A stretch of DNA of 64,000 nt, from contig CACOSI010000002.1 in the NCBI GenBank assembly GCA_902629855.1, forward strand, positions 69,501 through 133,500, given 5' to 3'. Source of the stretch: an uncultured Fidelibacterota bacterium (lineage in GTDB: Bacteria; Fidelibacterota; Marinisomatia; Marinisomatales; Marinisomataceae). Positions 60,508-64,000 of this stretch are shown here, piece by piece; position 1 is the stretch's first letter, and each line of letters starts with the position of its first letter. The notes beneath the pieces are model-generated. The model did not search any database and was not told the origin of the DNA. It was given only the letters and a program-made list of their open reading frames with translations. A program made the translations under genes and the position numbers.

Positions 60508-61854
60508 ATGGCACAAAATGATAAAAATGATAGCTTAAATTTGCAACCTCAAGCTCTTGAAGCTGAGGAAGCAGTTTTAGGTTCAATGATGATAGATGAA
60601 GATGCTGCTAATAAAGCAATTAGTATTCTAGGTTCAAATCATTATTTTTATAAAGATTCGCATAAGAAAATCTTTGATGCTATGCTTACCCTTTCATCTG
60701 AAAGTAATCCAATCGATACAGTATCCGTTTCCAATGAATTAAAAAAAATAAAAAGTTTGAAATCAGTTGGTGGTATTTATTACTTAACTGGTTTGGTTGA
60801 TAAAGTACCCACATCAGCAAGGGTGGAAACCTATGCAGAAATTGTAAAAGAAAAGGGTATGTTAAGAGATTTAATAACAACCTCTCATGCAATATCAAAA
60901 AAAGCTTTAGATGCTGGAGATTCTGTTGGATCAATCTTAGATGAAGCTGAACAATCAATTTTTAGCCTTACTGAACAGAAAGATACCAAAATTTATAAGC
61001 ATATAGAGCCAATTTTATCTGCAACAGTTAAGAGAATGGAAGACATAGCAGCTAATCCTGGATCAACTATTGGAGTACCATCAGGTATCATTGATTTAGA
61101 TAAGCTTACAGCAGGATTCCAGAAAGGAGATCTAGTCATCATTGCTGGTAGACCATCAATGGGTAAAACTGCGCTAGCATTAACAATTGCAAGAAATGCA
61201 GCAATCGAAAATAATTCTGGAACAGCAATTTTCAGTCTTGAAATGTCCAGTGACCAACTTGGTCAGAGATTGCTGACGTCAGAGGCAAGAGTTGATAATT
61301 CACATGTAAGAAGAGGAAGCCTACCATCCGGAAAGTGGAAAAATATTAATATTGCTTCCGGTAAATTAGCTCAAGCTCCGCTTTATATAGATGATACCCC
61401 TGCATTATCAATTTTAGATTTAAGATCTAGAGCTAGAAGACTTAAAAGGGAAAGAAATATTGAAATGATAATTGTTGACTATCTTCAGCTTATGCAAGGA
61501 CCTCAAAATTCGGAAAATAGACAAAATGAAATTTCACAAATAACTCAGTCATTGAAAGCATTAGCAAAAGAATTAGATATTCCAGTAGTAGCTCTATCAC
61601 AGCTTTCAAGAGCAGTAGAGCAAAGAACAAAAAAAGAGCCACAACTCTCAGACTTAAGAGAGAGTGGAGCAATTGAACAAGATGCAGATGTTGTAATTTT
61701 TCTTTATAGACCTTCGGTTTATGATAAGGATGATGAAAGTGTAAAAGGAATGGCATATTTGATTGTTGCCAAACAAAGAAATGGCCCTACAGGCAGAGTA
61801 ACAGCATCATTTATAGATACTTATGCAAGATTCGATAATTGGACAGAATTTTAA
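60508..61854 (+). CDS. dnaB: Replicative DNA helicase DnaB
   Basis: LEAEEAVLGSMMID, IIAGRPSMGKTALALTIARNAA, IIVDYLQLMQGP. Confidence 0.98.
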   Translation: MAQNDKNDSLNLQPQALEAEEAVLGSMMIDEDAANKAISILGSNHYFYKDSHKKIFDAMLTLSSESNPIDTVSVSNELKKIKSLKSVGGIYYLTGLVDKVPTSARVETYAEIVKEKGMLRDLITTSHAISKKALDAGDSVGSILDEAEQSIFSLTEQKDTKIYKHIEPILSATVKRMEDIAANPGSTIGVPSGIIDLDKLTAGFQKGDLVIIAGRPSMGKTALALTIARNAAIENNSGTAIFSLEMSSDQLGQRLLTSEARVDNSHVRRGSLPSGKWKNINIASGKLAQAPLYIDDTPALSILDLRSRARRLKRERNIEMIIVDYLQLMQGPQNSENRQNEISQITQSLKALAKELDIPVVALSQLSRAVEQRTKKEPQLSDLRESGAIEQDADVVIFLYRPSVYDKDDESVKGMAYLIVAKQRNGPTGRVTASFIDTYARFDNWTEF

Positions 61855-61857
61855 AAA

Positions 61858-64000
61858 ATGAAAGTAGCTGATACTGAAAAAAGTGACTCTAGTTTAATAA
61901 AAGAAAAAAGCAGGTTACTTCTTGATAGAATTAAGACTAAATCACAAAAAAACAATGTAAATGATGCATTAAATTTTTCAATTAAGATGCATCATGGTCA
62001 AAAAAGAAAGTCTGGATTACCATATGTAAGTCATTGTATAGACGTTGCAAACAAACTAATTGATTGGAAAATGGATCATACAACGGTTATAAGTGCACTT
62101 TTACATGATGTTGTTGAAGACACAAGTGTAACGCTTGATGATATCAAGAATAAATTTGGCGAAGATGTTGCTTTATTAGTTGATGGAGTAACAAAAGTCG
62201 AAAATATAGCATTTTATTCAAAGCAACATAAACAGGCTGAAAATTTTACAAAGCTTTTTTTATCATTAGCTAAAGATCTGAGAGTAATAATCATAAAGTT
62301 TGCTGATAGACTTAATAATATGGAGACGATTCAATATCTTTCTTCAAAAAAACGAAAAGAAATAGCTCTAGAAACAAAAGAAATTTTTGTTCCCCTTGCT
62401 CATAAGTTAGGAATGGCAAAACTAAAATGGGAGCTGGAAGATTTATCTTTAAAATGTTTAGATTTAAGATCTTACAATAGCATTAAAAAGAAAATTGAAA
62501 CTTCTGCTAGATTAAATGAAGATATTCTAAATAATGCTATACGACCTGTAAAAAAAGAACTTAAATCATATAATATTAAATCCAATATTTTTGGTAGATA
62601 CAAGTCAATATCTTCTATCAATCGAAAAATAATTAAATCAAATAAAAAATTTGAAGATATATACGATTTATATGCAATTAGAATAATCGTTGATAAGATT
62701 GAAGAATGTTATTTAGCCTTAGGAATCATTCATAGCATTTATCCACCTTTACAGGACAGATTCAAAGATTTCATAGCAACACCAAAAACTAATGGATATC
62801 AATCTATTCACACTACAGTTTTAACAAAGGATAACAGATTAACAGAAGTTCAAATAAGAACAAAAGAAATGGATGATACTGCAGAAGTTGGAGTAGCTGC
62901 TCATTGGCTTTATAAAGGAGAAAATGAAATTGGGGAATTTGATTCACAGGTGTCTTGGTTAAGAGATTTACTTTCAATTATAGATAATGAAAATTCAGAG
63001 CCTGAAGAGATGATGAATCTGCTAAAAATAGATATGTTTGAAGACGAAATTTTTGTTTTTACACCAAAAGGTGACTTAATTAAACTTCCTCAAAATTCAA
63101 CACCCCTAGATTTTGCTTTTTCTATTCATAGTGATCTTGGTTTTACAACTGTTAGGACAAAAGTAAACAAAAAATTAGTCCCTCTAAGTTATAATTTAAA
63201 AAATGGAGATATTGTAGAGATTCAGACAAATAAAAAACAAACACCAAATAGTGGCTGGTTGAAATTTGTAAAAACATCAAAAGCTCAACATGCAATATCT
63301 AAATATTTGAGAAAAATTGAATTTGAAGAAAGTATAAAAATTGGAAATCAAATTTTAGAAAAATCATTTAGAAAAATGAAAATTTTTGAAAAATTATCTG
63401 ATTTCAAAAAATCTTATGCTGATATTGGTTATGAGAGTATTGAGAAAATGCTTTCAGACGTTGGTAGAGGAGGAGTCACTGTTAAAGATTTAGTTCCCAA
63501 AATTTTTCCTGAGCTTAACGCAATTGATACAAAAGAAAATGACGAACATGAATTTATTGATTCTGCGAGATCAGATTTTGATGGAATTAATTTAGATGGT
63601 GTAGAAAATATTGTCGTTGATTATGGAAAATGTTGTAATCCAATTCCAGGTGACGATGTTATTGGTTATATATCTAGAGGAAGAGGACTAATTGTACATA
63701 ATACGTCATGTTCAAATATTTCTTCATTTTCTAATAAGGAAGATCGAATAGTTTCGGTTAATTGGAATATGAAAAAAAATATTTCTTTTAGAGCTAAAAT
63801 TCATATTTCGTGTCTAGATACAGCTGGTGTATTAAATGATATTGCAGATATTATTTCAAAAAATAACGTAAATATCATAGATGTTTCAACAGATGTTGTT
63901 GAGGGTGGTCTAGCCAATATTTGGATTATTTGCAAAGTAAAAAGTAAAGAAAAGTTAGATTTTGTTATTAATGATATTTTAAAAATTAAAAATGTCGATT
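61858..64000 (+). CDS. rel: RelA/SpoT (p)ppGpp synthetase/hydrolase, truncated by window edge
   Basis: Not in ORF track because it runs off the end; HD motif LLHDVVEDTSV, ADRLNNMET, synthetase RFKDFIATPKTNGYQSIHTTV, TGS region. Confidence 0.95.
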   Translation, partial: MKVADTEKSDSSLIKEKSRLLLDRIKTKSQKNNVNDALNFSIKMHHGQKRKSGLPYVSHCIDVANKLIDWKMDHTTVISALLHDVVEDTSVTLDDIKNKFGEDVALLVDGVTKVENIAFYSKQHKQAENFTKLFLSLAKDLRVIIIKFADRLNNMETIQYLSSKKRKEIALETKEIFVPLAHKLGMAKLKWELEDLSLKCLDLRSYNSIKKKIETSARLNEDILNNAIRPVKKELKSYNIKSNIFGRYKSISSINRKIIKSNKKFEDIYDLYAIRIIVDKIEECYLALGIIHSIYPPLQDRFKDFIATPKTNGYQSIHTTVLTKDNRLTEVQIRTKEMDDTAEVGVAAHWLYKGENEIGEFDSQVSWLRDLLSIIDNENSEPEEMMNLLKIDMFEDEIFVFTPKGDLIKLPQNSTPLDFAFSIHSDLGFTTVRTKVNKKLVPLSYNLKNGDIVEIQTNKKQTPNSGWLKFVKTSKAQHAISKYLRKIEFEESIKIGNQILEKSFRKMKIFEKLSDFKKSYADIGYESIEKMLSDVGRGGVTVKDLVPKIFPELNAIDTKENDEHEFIDSARSDFDGINLDGVENIVVDYGKCCNPIPGDDVIGYISRGRGLIVHNTSCSNISSFSNKEDRIVSVNWNMKKNISFRAKIHISCLDTAGVLNDIADIISKNNVNIIDVSTDVVEGGLANIWIICKVKSKEKLDFVINDILKIKNVD

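Overview
The window is an AT-rich, very gene-dense and mostly plus-strand stretch of core bacterial chromosome. I infer an uncultured marine diderm, possibly SAR406/Marinimicrobia-like, from gene style only; this is untested. It holds about 60 protein genes with many ATGA or short overlaps, one initiator tRNA, and no CRISPR array, phage or transposase that I could see. Main blocks: a division/cell-wall (dcw) cluster mraZ-rsmH-ftsL-ftsI-ftsZ-murD-ftsW-murG-murC-murB-ftsQ-ftsA; a displaced murE-murF-mraY block about 22 kb downstream; lapA-like/TPR/SPOR genes; a TonB receptor with long His/Asp-rich tracts; polA-alr; a MerR-led acyl-CoA/AtuA-type catabolic operon; groESL; folB-folK; a very short smc; rpsP-trmD-rplS without rimM; yicC-gmk-rpoZ-ung-dnaB; and a truncated rel/spoT at the right edge. 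Most noteworthy: (1) a 701-aa SMC with both ATPase head halves but no room for a normal hinge; (2) ftsZ sitting where murE-murF-mraY normally lie; (3) a 17-bp perfect inverted repeat that contains the polA start codon; (4) an unexplained 17-bp inverted repeat with a 45-nt loop between the acyl-CoA dehydrogenase gene and tRNA-fMet; (5) a 20-bp perfect palindrome upstream of the MerR gene; (6) His/Asp-rich tracts in the TonB receptor; (7) a long 9-residue-repeat tail on ribosomal protein S16; (8) a perfect DnaA-box 9-mer just upstream of dnaB. No defence or otherwise clearly new multi-gene system is evident. All family calls are by eye from protein motifs, with no database search.
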